From: Pyrenochaeta sp. MPI-SDFR-AT-0127
Taxonomy: Eukaryota; Ascomycota; Dothideomycetes; Pleosporales; Cucurbitariaceae
NCBI GenBank assembly: GCA_020747015.1
Contig: JAGTJM010000039.1
Location: 124,001 to 188,000 of the forward strand
Direction of reading: 5' to 3'
Length of the DNA: 64,000 nucleotides
Numbering within the stretch: the stretch's first letter is position 1; each line of letters opens with the position of its first letter. Shown in pieces: positions 1 through 12,526 of this stretch. The translations under genes were made by a program, and so were the position numbers. The notes beneath the pieces were generated by a model. It ran no database searches. It was not told the origin of the DNA and saw only the letters and a program-made list of their open reading frames with translations.

Positions 1-795
1 CTTATCTTACTCCCAGGAATTCAATACTACAGTGGTCAACTCCTCGACATTCCGACTATCACAGCACATGCTCGCAAACATGGAATTACGATAGGTTGGG
101 ACCTGGCCCACGCAGCTGGTAATGTTGAATTGAAGCTACATGACTGGGATGTCGACTTTGCATGCTGGTGTACATATAAATACATGAACTCCGGTGCCGG
201 TGCTGTTGCGGGAGCCTTTATTCACTCGAAGCACGGCGACAACGGACACTACAAGGGTCTCAAGGGCTGGTATGGCCACGACAAGTCATCGCGCTTCCTC
301 ATGGACAACAAGTTCGTGCCAACGCCCGGTGCGCAAGGCTTCCAATGCTCCAACCCATCAATTGTCGACCTTACTTGTTTGTCCGGGTCACTCAGCGTCT
401 TCGAGAAGACGTCCATGACAATTTTACGATCAAGATCGCTCCTTCTTACCGCATACGCCGAGCATCTCCTCACGCAAATTGCGAGTCGGAACATCAAAGA
501 CGGCAGCTTCCCCTTCCAGATCATCACACCTTCAGATCCTCGGTTCCGTGGCGCACAGCTGAGCGTTCTACTCACAGAGGACATTTTCGAAGATGCTAGT
601 GCGGCCCTCGAAGCAAACGGTGTTATTTGCGACAAACGGAAACCTGGCATCATTCGTGTTGCGCCTGTGCCAATGTATAACACTTTTGGGGATGTGTGCA
701 GGTTTATGCAGATCTTCGAAGAAGCGTTGCATACGTCAACACAAGAGCAAAGTCAACAGACTAGAGGAGATAACACAGTTGAAGCCAGGTTATAA
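1..795 (+). CDS. BNA5: Kynureninase, C-terminal part (5' end outside window)
   Basis: PLP enzyme that cleaves 3-hydroxykynurenine/kynurenine to (hydroxy)anthranilate plus alanine in the cytosolic kynurenine route from tryptophan to NAD. Frame 1 is open from base 1 and ends with TAA at 793-795, giving 264 residues, roughly the last 55-60% of a fungal kynureninase. The family motifs GIQYYSGQ, then GWDLAHAAGN, then WCTYKYMNSGAGAVAG are visible; the Lys in TYKY is the expected Schiff-base residue. The C-terminal domain (RGAQLSVLL, then GVICDKRKPGIIRVAPVPMYNTF) matches the fold-type I small domain. No intron is needed in the visible part. The last 25 residues are Gln/Glu-rich and weakly conserved. 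The 5' half is missing because of the window edge, so whether the gene is intact cannot be judged. Confidence 0.93.
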   Translation, partial: LILLPGIQYYSGQLLDIPTITAHARKHGITIGWDLAHAAGNVELKLHDWDVDFACWCTYKYMNSGAGAVAGAFIHSKHGDNGHYKGLKGWYGHDKSSRFLMDNKFVPTPGAQGFQCSNPSIVDLTCLSGSLSVFEKTSMTILRSRSLLLTAYAEHLLTQIASRNIKDGSFPFQIITPSDPRFRGAQLSVLLTEDIFEDASAALEANGVICDKRKPGIIRVAPVPMYNTFGDVCRFMQIFEEALHTSTQEQSQQTRGDNTVEARL

Positions 796-1313
796 ATCGA
801 TGTGGCTATTTGTTCCGCTGTTTTACGATGCATAGCTTTGTTTGTACATATAGAATTCAATAATTCCTGACTAGAAAATATAGTCTTTTTATTGCAATTT
901 ATCTTAAAAATCTTGCCTTCTAGAAAATCCCAGCTTGTGCATCCTGCCTCTCCCCCCGAATGAACTGAAGTGAACCATTGTTTGTTCATGCCCAAACGCT
1001 GCTCGTGGGCACACTACTACTGACGAAGGCATCTCCACATATGCGCCCAAACATGCTACTCAGGGATAGATGCATAGAACTTTGCACCGGAAACTGGACG
1101 AATAGGGTCGTCTCAATCTGACCTGCAGATGGTCGCACGCGTGCAAGGATGTCTGCGCCATAGCCACACCACGCATGGGCCTAGACACAGCCTCCCCTCA
1201 AGATTTCCTCTCGACTCTAAAACCTTCATCTTCAACACCCTTCCTCCGCTCGTTTTCGAGTGTGGTTCTAGGGGAGGTGTGTATGAAAGCTTCGGCACAC
1301 TTAGCCCAACACG
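796..1313. other. Intergenic: kynureninase 3' flank and promoter of next gene
   Basis: No coding segment is supported. The first 100 bases after the stop are AT-rich (taatagtctttttatt-like) and probably hold the kynureninase poly(A) region. The 100 bases before the ATG at 1314 are pyrimidine-rich (cctcccctcaag, ccttcctccgctcg), as is usual just upstream of fungal start codons. Confidence 0.4.
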
Positions 1314-4300
1314 ATGGCCGAGGCTGTAGGCCTAGCGGCGAGCATCATCCAGATCGCCGGAGCTGGTGCGAAGCTCTCCATAGCCTTGTACAATTTTACC
1401 GACTCGGCAGCCCGCGCAGATCAAGACATCAGGCACATTGCCGACGATGTCGAGCTCACAGCCAACGCCCTTGAAAACGTTGGTAAGGTATTTGAAACCG
1501 AGGAAGCAAAGTCAATTGTATCGAAGAAAGCGATCCAGCACGCGAACAATATCATCAAGAAATGCGAAGATGTGTTCAATGAGATTTCAGACATGATTGA
1601 AAAGAGGAGGAAGATTGGGAAAGACGGTAAAAAGAGCTTGAGTATGATGGGCAAGTTGGCTTGGCCAATGAAAGAACAGAGAGTCGAGCTGAATCGTAGG
1701 AGGCTGGAGAGCTTGAAGAACAGTCTTGTCCTTCTTCTCAATGTGCTACAACTCGCGCAAGGACAGGCACGAGGGTACTATGAGCCTTTCGTGTCTATAA
1801 CAACTCTCTCACTGACAACTTCTACAGGAAGATGGAAAAGGGCGTTATGGAAGAAGAGCGCGAGAAAATACGTGAGCTCCATCAACGCCAACAAGACTCC
1901 CTAAAGAGCTTGCAGGCGCTAGAGAGCAAATTATGCCAAGTTGCTCTCGATGATGAAGAGACGCTCCAGGGCTCCACTGCGACATCACGGGTACCCACAT
2001 TGGAGCTGATGTTTAAGCCTCAACCCACGACTATGCCGCCACTTGAAAAAGCCGGCAGTAAAGATAGCTTAAAAACCATCACGATTGATTTTTCTGCAGG
2101 ATCTGATTCAGAAGCTAGTGAAACTGATGCCACAACAACGGACGATGAAGATGAGCGCTTGTCAGTCGAAGAGCTTGCAAAATGTGCAAAACATGTGCAA
2201 AAGTTATTGAGACGCATCACATTGCTCCAAAAAGGCTTCGAGAGTAATCAAAAGACCACCCAACATCGGAAAAAACGAGTGCATAAGATGTATCAGCGGT
2301 TCTGTCGCAACTTCGAAACGGAGATCATAACAGCACCAATCCCTCCGCCAGTTTCGAAAACTCCTGGGATAATTCAACGCTCTAGCGAACCTAGATCGAA
2401 TGGTACAGTACAGCCTTTGGACCCACCGGAACCTTATTTCGACTTTAGTGTTATTGGAAGCCCCATGAGCAATCGCCCTGCGCCAAAACAAGACGTGGGT
2501 TCCCAGAGTCCCCTGGAGAACTACGGCACAGACGGATACCCTAGCAAGAAGATTAAACCATTTTCATGTCGAATATGTCACAAGAACTTTCATCGCCAAG
2601 GCGATTGTAAGCGCCATGAAGCATTGCATTTTGAAAGCGAGAACCTATCCGCCAGTGCTCTGCTGTCGAAAGCTGCAATTGACTTTAATGATCCAAGCCA
2701 GCTTAATGCTGGAAATATGCCATCGCATATCAATTTGTCCTACCCCTGGTCTTCCCTTGAGTTCCTTGGCCAAGACTCAAGTTTTGGTATCGATCACAGC
2801 AAACATGAATCTCCAAATCAGATGGTTTCTCATATCGACACTAACACTGTGGCCCTGTCAAGTCCATCAAACTTCCACGCCCAAGAACAAGCACAAGCTC
2901 AAGCACACGCCCGACTGGCGCAACAGCGACAGCAGCAGGCAGCTCAAGCGCGCAATCAGCAAGACCAGCTGTTCCAGGGTCAAATCGGTGGCTTAAATCT
3001 CCCCCCAGGCTCACAACATAGCCCTGCAATGTCAGCGCTGACGAGGCCAATGGCCCCAATAATACCACAGCAACAGCTTCATCTAGCTTCCACGACAACA
3101 ACTACGCAACAGCCAGAGCAGGCTTACCAGAACATGAGTGCTCTAATGCGCGAGGGACAGCAAAGAGCCGCTGCTTTCTCTCAAGTCAATCAATCCTTGG
3201 CTGATCAGGTTCGCATGGAAATGATGCCGGCCGATCTTGACCCTTCTGTCAAGGCTCAATTGCTCAAGGTTCCTGATCAACAGTTCCGCGCGATACTAAG
3301 GAACTATTTGCTAAATGTCCGTCGAAATAATGGAATCCAGAATAACATAGTTCCAGGAAGTCAACCTACTATGGGCCAGTCGGGTATGCTCCTCAAAGAG
3401 CAACAACCAATGCCACAAGGATTGCCTATTCAGCCTCCACAGCTAAACAACGACTTTGGGCTTGTTCCGCCGCTGCAGGTGACACCCAATCAGGACCCTA
3501 TGAGGACGTCCCAGCAACAGCAACATCAACATCAACAACAAAATGCTCAGCGAATCCAGCAGCACAACATGAGAGAAAGGAAACTACGTCGAACATCTCT
3601 GCAATTTGAGACAGTAGAATGCGGTGATGGCGATAATAAAATCTCAAGAGAGGTTGACGAAGGAATTGAAACTACGGCGCCTGTGGATCAACAGATAGGG
3701 TAAGAATTACGTCTCCACACCCTTGAGATATTTATGCTAACCCACATGTAGAAATGTAGCACCCAAGAGCCATGATGATTGCTTACATGAGAAGAATCCT
3801 GGTGGTTTCTGCGCCACCTGCGGTATTGATATGTGTGAAGAAATGGTCTTCATGAATGAAGACGATCTCAATGTAAAGCAGGATATAGAAGTGGTTTTAT
3901 CAACCCTACCTGGAAACTCCGCAACATTAGAGCATCCAGTTGCCAGAAGGATACAGGAAGCCCTCGAAAAGCTAAAAGCTCCTTCTCATGTACGACAGGT
4001 CATAGCACAACAGCCATTAAAGAAGCAGGTCGAGATTGTGCAGCAAATTTTGCGAAACAAATCACTTTCCCAATCACAGCAAGGTCAGACACCGGGCTTG
4101 CCGCCACAGCAGTCTCCAGGTCAGTCTCAAAGTCTGTCTATGGGTATGCAATTTCAACCACAACTGCATCAAACAAATCACCCAAATTTGGCAATGAATC
4201 AACAATTGCAGCTACAAGTGTTGAGACAACAGCAGCAAACACAACAACTCCAACAAAACGCACAAGTTCAGGCTCAATCTCAGGCTCAGGCTCAGGCTCA

Positions 4301-5855
4301 GTCCCCGTCCCCGTCTCAAGCCATGCAACATGTTCAGTATCAAGCGCAGACTTTTAAACAAGGCACTTCCTTCAGCAGACACGACAATTCGAATCTATTA
4401 GGCTCGCAGCAAAATCCGGCAATGAGTACGGTCGGGCGACCAATGTCAACTCCTGCACCGTCAGCGCCTCCAATATCTCTGCAACATCCAATGACTCCAC
4501 AGACTGTCCAAGAACGGACAACTCAAGCTGTTGATTATGATAGGACTTTACTATTGCAGGCTGTTCAAGCGGCGGAAAAACAAATTGCACAGAACGGCGT
4601 ACCCGAGGGTCAAAATATCATGAGCTACAAGCGAGATATCGCACAGCGCCTCTATCAACAACTACGGAAGAACAAGGACGCACAGGCTAATCCTCCTCCT
4701 GATTCTGAAAATGTGATGCCGAGCTTCAATAGAACAGTGGAGGCTTCGTCTCATGACATATCACCAGGGATGCTTTCCCACTCTCGTCAACCCGGTATGC
4801 GGACTTCGACTCCGCAGCAGCGGTCACAGACGCAACGTGTATCCTACAGGGGACGTGACTACGGCATTAAGAATGAGCACAACACTGGGCAACTAGCCCC
4901 TGCCAAACTTGGTGTGATAGAGGCGAATATGACCATGACGCCGGCGCCTACACTCCCAACCCCAGCAACAGATACACAAGGGGATACGGGTACAGAGAAT
5001 TTTGATTTCGATTCTTTTCAACCAGGCAAAAGCGCGGATGCGCGACCATTGCCTTCTGCTTTATCTTTTGGTGAAGCCGTAAAGCCGCCCAAAAACTCTG
5101 CTTTGCAGGATTATGAAACTCAACTTATGCTTCTCGAGATGCAGAACAAGAAGCGACTACTTTTGAGTCGGCAAGAACTAGATGCAACGTCTGCACCACA
5201 GCAGCAGGGAGGGGAAACGGGCGCCTCAAGCTCTAGTGAAACCATGTCGGGGCGGAGACCACAAGCTCAACAATCGTCGCTTCCCGCCCCGACGATGAGA
5301 AAGGCTGGGGGAAGAGCCATCCCGGCGAGGAAAAAGGCGACAGGAGGGGTGACGGGAGTAGAGATGAGAATACACGATCGAAATGAATCTGACGACGATA
5401 ACGAATTTTTCATTTATCCTCCCCAAATGGGCCACGCCTCACCTGTAGCTTGCTCAGATGATCCAGCAGCACAATCAACGGGTCCATCTCAATCACCAAC
5501 ACCGAATCGAACGCACTCTTCTTCCAATGCATCGTACATCCAACCATGGGTACATCCTACCACATGTTCGCAGTCGCCTGATGAGCCTTCGCACACCAAA
5601 ACGTCTGCACACCCACCACCAGAGACGAAATCTTCGGATATCATCTCGGTTTCGAATTCTGTCAAGAGGGGCAGAATGAGCGAAGACGGAAGTGAGAAAG
5701 AAGAACACGAGGAAGGTATGCCTTCCAGTTCGAAACGGCAGAAGATAGGAGACGACAAGGATTCACCGCTTTCTCAGCCTGAAGGCTCGGACGAGGGAGG
5801 TGGCGTGGACATTGTTGATGTGTTGCTTGATGAGTGGACTGTACCTACTTCTTGA
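1314..5855 (+). CDS. Large Gln-rich protein with Fungal_N-like N-terminus and one C2H2 zinc finger
   Basis: Three exons: 1314-1774, 1828-3699 and 3752-5855 (introns of 53 and 52 bp; branch-like ctgac and gctaac; reading frame restored exactly), giving 1478 residues. Residues 1-150 (MAEAVGLAASIIQIAGAGAK...) match the helical Fungal_N type found at the N-terminus of many fungal ankyrin and zinc-finger proteins. A coiled coil follows (EEEREKIRELHQRQQDSLKS). A single C2H2 finger has Cys401, Cys404, His417 and His421 (C-x2-C-x12-H-x3-H), preceded by KKIKPFS. The rest is low complexity: poly-Gln/Ala tracts, Pro/Ser stretches and an acidic Ser-rich C-terminus (DEGGGVDIVDVLLDEW). Short helical blocks such as MPADLDPSVKAQLLKVPDQQ and a CATCGIDMC motif at the start of exon 3 are the only other conserved-looking parts. 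A nuclear transcription-associated role is inferred from composition; the specific function is unknown. Confidence 0.82.
4269..4320 (+). repeat. CAGGCT hexanucleotide repeat coding (Gln-Ala)n
   Basis: Three perfect CAGGCT units plus variants (caatct, cagtcc, ccgtcc) lie in frame in exon 3 of the Gln-rich gene, encoding alternating Gln-Ala/Ser followed by Pro-Ser. A coding microsatellite likely to vary in length between strains. Confidence 0.7.
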
Positions 5856-6081
5856 TGCGGACTGTACACTTGTAACCGAGTGTCAAGGTACTTACTACGC
5901 ACTCGATTACTTGATAAATCTTCCACTGCCATCATATTGGCAGAACATAGAAGCTTGCAGTCATTTTATCTATGGAACTTCAGAAGAGAGAGTTGAGCGT
6001 AACTCATAGCTGTTAAGACCGAGACATATCACGATGGAATCTTTAATCTTGTATTGCATGTATTATATTATAACTATATAA

Positions 6082-8208
6082 CTAGCTTAGTCCCTTACCT
6101 TCCTGCAGCATTGCGATTCCCATCTCCTTCAACTTGAACTTTTGGATCTTCCCACTCGCCGTTTTGGGATACGTTTCAACCCAAAAGACGTACTTTGGCA
6201 CTGTTTTCAAAGTCAGCTTTGCATTAAGAAGATACTAAAGGGTATAATCAGTCTTACCGAGATGGTGGCTCAATTTCTCCCTGACCCAACTACGCACCTC
6301 ATCCGCGGACACGTTCCCTTCGTCACCAGGCTGCTTTACTATGAACGCTGCCACAACCTCTCCGTAGCGCTCATCTGGAAGACCGATGACGCTGACTTCG
6401 CTGACTGCTGGGTGGCCAAAGAGACAATTCTCTACTTCAAGAGGGTGGATGTTCTCGCCGCCTTTGATGATAAGATCCTTGATTCTCCCAGTGATCTTCA
6501 CGTAACCCTCAGCATCCATAGATGCTTCATCACCAGTGTGCATCCACAGCACACCGTCCTCGTCTGCAACGAGGGACTCACGCGTCTTCGCTTCATCACC
6601 CCAATAGCCTTTCATGACAAGGTAGCCTGATACTGCGAGTTCGCCACGTTGATCTATATCAAGGACGCGAGACCAGTCCGATGGATTAACAACTTTGGCC
6701 TTGACGTGTGGTAGCAGTCTTCCCACACTATCAATTCGTTTCTCGATGGGGTCGTCTGTCGTAGTCATGCAAGAAACAGGACTTGTCTCCGTCATACCGT
6801 AGCAGATGGTTAGCTCCGTCAAATTCAGATTCTTATGCAATTTGCGCATGAGCTCTGAAGGGATTGAAGAACCTGCTGCAATGCCGGTCCGTAGGTATTG
6901 GAAGCCTTCGTGCGGCACTGCACCGTGAGCTAAGAGATCGAGCTCTGCAACGAACATAGTAGGGACGCCATAGAGTGCCGTGCATTTGTATTCGCGAACT
7001 GCTTCGAGCGTCGCTAGTGGATCGAAGGCTTCTTTTGGGAAGACAATTGCAGAACCGTGAGTTGCGGTAGCCATATATCCCAGGATGCATCCAAAGCAAC
7101 TAGAGCATATTAGAAATAGTTCGCCTCTGAGATAGGAGGTGAATTTACTGGAAGAGTGGAGGCGGACAACACACTATGTCATTCTCGGTCAACAGCATCC
7201 TATCCCCAATGCTGTTCCCGTTATTAAGTATACTTCTATGGCTCAAGCACGCAGCTTTCGGCATACTCGTCGTGCCAGATGTGAACTGGATGTTCACAAT
7301 ATCGTTTGGATCCAATCCTTGGTCCCCTAATGCGCCCCCTTGCCCTCCATCTTCCAATACGCTCTCATATCTTGTCAAACTCTTATGTGCCGCTAAATCC
7401 ACCCTCCCATGTGCATTGTTGACCAGAACCACCTTTTGGAGCGACGGTACGAGTTCGGATTCGAGTGTCGAGCCAGAAAGATTGGGTATGAGATGTGTAA
7501 GCAAAGGAATATTGGGACGTGGGTCTTTTCGTGGGAGGTTCGTTTCGGCCCCAATGATAAGGTGAGAGGCGGCGAGATGGTTCAGTGCGGCGAGAACTTG
7601 GGGCGCGTTGAAGGCGGGATTCAAAGGGACCTGTGTTCCTTGTCAGCTTCCAATGGTTGGGCAGAGGTCACTAATGTCGTACCAGTATCGCACCAAGCTT
7701 GAACAGCGCGTATGTAGTCTTGAAGGACATCAGCATCTCCTCGACAAGCTTCCCCAATGATGTCATACTGTAGCGAACTCGATGTTATTTCCCAGTGACA
7801 CAGCAACCCTGTCTCCCTTCTTGACACCAAGCTTTTGCAGTCCTGTAGCCAAAATATTCGAGTCACGGTCGAGGGCATCATATGTCAGGCGTATCTGCTG
7901 GTGATGCGATATGACCCTGTGTATGAATGAGATATGCTTCTTTTTGCGCCTGAAGAAGTCACTCACGCGTCACGATTACCATACTTCCTGACAATACCTG
8001 CAAAATGCCCAGGAACCGTCTGTTTAAGAAGCGGTGGCTGTCAAACCTGTCAGTTGGACCCAATTGCATGTATATGAGAAGCTCGAGTACATACTTCTGT
8101 CGGCCCCGCTGCGAAAGCGCGAGTGAGCAGGCCGCGGCGCGTGTCACGTGAAGCCTGGAAAGCCCTTGCAGGGAGTCTTGAAGCACGAGCGAAGGCCGTC
8201 CGTAGCAT
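6082..8208 (-). CDS. Mitochondrial acyl-CoA synthetase (ACSF2-like, ANL superfamily)
   Basis: Activates a fatty or other carboxylic acid to acyl-CoA through an acyl-AMP intermediate. Seven exons on the minus strand: 8208-8095, 8037-7967, 7916-7769, 7718-7683, 7630-7149, 7099-6258, 6200-6082. All introns are 49-57 bp and the sum is 1812 bp, 603 residues, the size of ACSF2 relatives. The N-terminus MLRTAFARASRLPARAFQ is Arg/Ala-rich without acids, a mitochondrial presequence. ANL motifs appear in order: QFTSGTTSMPKAACLSH (P-loop), PPPLFHCFGCILGYM, CYGMTETSP, HTGDEASMDAEGYVKITGR, KGGENIHPLEVEN, and the C-terminal KTASGKIQKFKL with the catalytic Lys. The exon of only 36 bp (TTYALFKLGAIL) is supported by family conservation. 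Substrate cannot be told from sequence; medium-chain acids are likely by homology. The 3' end converges on the Gln-rich gene with 226 bases between stops. Confidence 0.9.
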
Positions 8209-8540
8209 CTTCACATTGAGCAGGCATTGGAGTTCACGGATGGCGTCAGAGCACCATGTACACTTGGGAGCGTGTGGGAGCTTAGTCTGTGTTCGTCGGA
8301 ACGCAGCCGCGGTCCCAGGTACGGATATGCGGGGTAGCTCCGTTCGAGCCCCAATATGTACATGTCACAATATGACTACTAGAGAAGAGACAACTGGATT
8401 GCAAATGCGAGGCTTTACAGCTCTCTTGATGAGTACTTGAGTTACCAGCCAAATGGTCTTGAGATGATATCGCCCCAATTCTTAAGTCAACCAAAACTCC
8501 AGCAATTGATACATGCCTTCATTAAGACCTACTCCAAACA
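8209..8540. other. Short intergenic region, promoter of the acyl-CoA synthetase
   Basis: 332 bases between the minus-strand start at 8208 and the stop of the next minus-strand gene at 8541. It must hold both the 3' end of the RabGAP gene and the acyl-CoA synthetase promoter. I see no clear TATA box. Confidence 0.4.
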
Positions 8541-11500
8541 TTACCGCTCAAACTCCAACACTCTCCTACTTGCATCACTTGCACTCCTGTTTCTCCCCGT
8601 CTTGATCTCCCCACCAGTTCCGCCTGGCGACAAGAGCTCTGGTGGCGGTGCATCCCCCTTGCTCGTGTCCACACCTGCCGTCTCTGCGCCTTCGAGCAAA
8701 TCCGCATCCTTTGCATTCTCGTCGTCCTCATCTTCGTCCTCCCTTCCGTGCCTGGCCTCCCTATCCAGTTCTTTCTGCGCTTCATCATATCTCCGTCTCA
8801 CCTCTGCAGCCACACGCATACCATCGTTGACAATGTTGTCCAACATACCTCTTATACCCTTGCCAGGCGGTACAACGCCAACACCTGCACCGCCTACGAC
8901 ACCACCCAGGCCTCCTGTTAGTGAAGATTGTCTGCCAGCGTTGGAGAAGGTCGTGAGGTTATGTGAGCTTGACGCTGATGGGACAGTTTCGTCGGCCAGA
9001 CGGAACGAGGATGAGAAACCGACTTCAAAGAACTGTTCTAGCACTTCGTCGGCGAGAATAACCATGCGGAAGGTAGGCAGAGTGATGTAGAGGGGCTTAT
9101 TGGGATCTAGCGCAAGGTTCGCGGCTTTGGCTTTCTCGTTCCGTTCCCCAAGATCAGACTCGGTTGTGTGGTTTGATGGCGTTGGTGATAGAGGGTTTTT
9201 CTCATGCTTGTCGAGCTTTGTGGACGCGGCCTTTGGCGTTGGTGGTTCTGAGCCAAAGTCGATTAGATCGTCTTCGTCGTCATCTCCTATGGCGAAGTTG
9301 TCCACACCTTCCTTTGTTTGGTCTATATGTTGGCTATCCTGGTTTGAAGGGTGGTCAGGGTCAGCGTATTCGAAGCATCTCCGGATGAAAGCTGACACGC
9401 TACTCAAGAACTGCTCATCGCGATTAGCGCGCTCTGAGCTTGCATCTGAGCTTACGTCGGCAGTAGAACCGGATGGACTTGAATCGTGAACTCCTCTCCG
9501 TGACAGGAAGAGAAGGGCTTCAGATATCCTCAGTATGCCCTCACGATCAACTCTACCATCGCCATCGTCATCATATAGCTCGAAAAAGTAGCTGATGTTT
9601 GACATTATGTCCTTGGTCCCCTTGACATGTGCAAAGCCAGTGACTACGTTCTGCAGTGACAACGAATCCGTCATATCAGTGTCCCATCTTCGAAACAGCC
9701 GTCGCATGAACTCATGCTCGCCTGGTTCTGGACCTGAGCCCCACGGTGACATTGGCGGTCGGTTTCTTGTGCTGTTTCCGAAGTATGAGTGGGATGGCTG
9801 GGAGCCATTGGCTTCGGGCGGTGAACTCGGAGAGTCTGTGATTGCCCACTTAGCAATTCCTAAGATTAGTGTTAGCAATGTGTAAGATAGAAAGCCTAGA
9901 AACAAGACTTACCGGCCAGGAACTCCCTGAAAGCATCGTAGTCCATCTGTGTCGGACTGAGTCCAACAGCTACTCTGCCCTTCTCCGTGTTATTGACGGA
10001 AACGCCAGTCATCATCTCAGTGACCCTCATTTTGCTAGCTTTCGCTTTGCGTTCGGCTTCTTGCTGCATGATCTCTGCTCTTTGCTGTCTCTCGTAGAGA
10101 ACAGCGTAAAATCTGTCATACAAGAAACCGAGATCATTTAGACTCAACTTCTTGCTCTCCGGCCCAAGGTTCCTAATCGATGTGCGCTTAGCGAAGTTTT
10201 CGATGTTTTCGAGAACGGCATCTTTGTGCTTGGCTCGTTGCTCCGATATTGTATTTTGAGTTATGCCGGCGAATTCCTTAAAGGCCACGACCATGAGCTC
10301 TTGAAAGCGAGTTACTGCTCGCAGCTTTGGGTTTTCTGACTTTGGGTGTGCAGATTCGTCGAGTCTTGAAAAGTAGGACTTTAATACTGAGATGAAGGCA
10401 CCATCGTCGGAAGCGTCCAGTAGCTCTTCACCATTAATCCGTAGGATAGCCAAGCCGATCTGGAAAAGAACTTTCGGTCCTTCCAGAAAGAACACGTCTA
10501 GGACCCGGAATGCAAAAATCAATGGCATGGAGTTGATGTACAGCGAAAGGAACCAAGGCAATGACACAACCGACAACTGCACATCTGACTTGACCAGATG
10601 ATCCCAAAGTATTGGCATAGTCTTTTCTACGAGAGACTCGAATACTTTCTGGTCCAGCAATGTCCCGTACATTGTTTGCGAATAGTATCCAGGCAAAAGG
10701 CGATCACACAGCACGGAGAGTAAGTAGAATGCCTGAGATTCGGACAAGTATCTTATCTTGTTAGAAGAGAAAACGTTATAGATGGAGGGATACACATACA
10801 TAAGCAATGCTGCTACCACGATGTTCATTGCCTGGCAGTAGCCGACCTCCTCATTCGTCCAACTGTAGGCAGTCAAGACTCGCCGTAATCGACCAATGCC
10901 CTCTTCACTCTGGAAACCCGGATATTCTGGCAGACTTCGGTTCAGATCTTTTTCGATCTCATCTATCGCCAGTGATTCTCTCCCAGAATACTTTTGCAGC
11001 GTTTGGGTGTACATGTTCGGATTTTGGAGGCGGAGGAAGAAGGCTCCAGATGTAAGCTCCCACATCTCACCACGTAATCGATTAGGTAGACCGACACGAA
11101 TGAGCTTGTGGAAGGTGGGTTGTCGAATAAGCGTAGCGCTTCTGCCGTTATCTACCAAAAGTTAGCATGGATTGATTTCATGGTTGAGAGACCGTACCTC
11201 GAAGATACTCGCGCCAAAGCCTGATCTTTGTCGCGTCGCGCAGCTTTCGAGCATTGCCTGGGTAGCGAAATACCATACCCAGACCAGTGTCTGGGTGCTC
11301 ATGCTCGTTCTTAGCCTCCTCTCCGCCTGCTTTTCGTTCCTCGGCGTTTTCCAGCAGATACTCAGAATAGCAGTGGCCGACCACTCTCCGCAGATTGTCC
11401 ACCTCCTTGACTCCTTCTCTAAGACCTTTCTTGAGGGCATCGCAAAAGCGCTCGCAGGCTTGTCGCGACCCAGCTAGCTGGATGGTAAGCTTCTGGCCAG

Positions 11501-12005
11501 CAGGCGCTCGCGACTTGGAGTCTGGTATTCCGTTCCACGTTGTTATGGCCAAAGCAAACATGTAGCTTTGGCTGTGTAGCCGTTCCACTCTCCGTATGCC
11601 GCATAGTGGCAGTGTGAAACCGTTTCCAGCAGGGCCGGCCCCATGCGTCTGTCCCGTGAAGCTGCTCGAGGAGCTCAAGCTAGCCGTGTTTACAAAGCTC
11701 GATCCCTGCGTGGAGAAGCAGAGATACTGCTCGCTCAAGTGCAGCTTGCCCACATAGTGATTGCCCTGGCCGCGCTCTTTCTCTGATGTGACATCGCCTG
11801 TGCCCCTCGTTGAATGGTGGGGCTGAAGAGTAAGCTCTGCGGTGATCTCTTGGAGTGGATTTTGCGAGTCGGGAAGGCGGAATTGGAGGCGGAATAGGGT
11901 TGCTTTGGAGGGTCTGCGATCAGTCGTCGCAGGCGCAGCTATGGTGTTGAGTGTCGGTTCGATGTATTGCTGGGCCTTCTGCACCAGATTCGAGATGTTG
12001 AACAT
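8541..12005 (-). CDS. Rab GTPase-activating protein with GRAM, TBC and EF-hand domains (Gyp2/Mdr1-like)
   Basis: Stimulates GTP hydrolysis by Ypt/Rab GTPases in membrane traffic. Exons 12005-11198, 11151-9913 and 9859-8541 (introns 46 and 53 bp) give 1121 residues. A GRAM-like region is near residues 85-185 (HYVGKLHLSEQYLCFST). The TBC domain begins after the first intron at VGLPNRLRGEMWEL; the dual catalytic fingers are visible as IEKDLNR (Arg finger, IxxDxxR) and EVGYCQAMN (Gln finger, YxQ), so the GAP site looks intact. A single EF-hand loop, DDDGDGRVDREG, lies in exon 3. Domain order GRAM-TBC-EF-hand and size match yeast Gyp2 (Mdr1) and animal TBC1D8/9. The C-terminal 250 residues are acidic and low complexity, ending in a Gly-rich GGLGGVVGGAGVGVVPPGKG stretch. 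Only the first ATG of the open frame precedes the GRAM-like block. Confidence 0.9.
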
Positions 12006-12526
12006 GGCTTCGGACCAGCCAAAGGGATGGAGTGAGAATAGACTATGTCACAGCGAGAGTATAAGTGTGCTTCATTGCGCGAAGAAGATCAGCAGTTCCC
12101 GCTGGTCAGCTCGCAAGGAGTATAAAACGGACTATATGCAGGGCTGAGCTGGGCTGGTGTGGAGGTGTCGCACCTGCCACAAACGCACAGACACCAACGA
12201 GGCTGAATGTGGAGGCCTTGGCAAGACACATTGTTAGTCAATGATGCTTCAGGAGGTCGACCGGAGCTTTCCAAGAGACAGATTACGAGACTTTGATCCT
12301 TGAGGAAGTTTGTTCATGATGTTGGGCAAGCACTTGGAATGAGATGGCTGTGACAATACAGACGCGCAGGAGTATCCGTACTCTCTGATCAATCATTGGA
12401 GGCATTTTCATGAACATTATTTGCTTGCGAACATCAGATAGCAATGAATTTTGGTCTATCTTGGTGGAGGCCAATCTATAGCTTTTTGGGTCGCATACCC
12501 GGTTCCTCCTTTGCTTGGACTTCTTC
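12006..12526. other. Intergenic: RabGAP promoter and dehydrogenase 3' flank
   Basis: 521 bases with no supported gene. Short open frames here lack codon bias and similarity. On the minus strand the RabGAP start is preceded by about 100 bases containing ctccttgcgagctgacc-like pyrimidine patches; no firm element is claimed. Confidence 0.35.
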
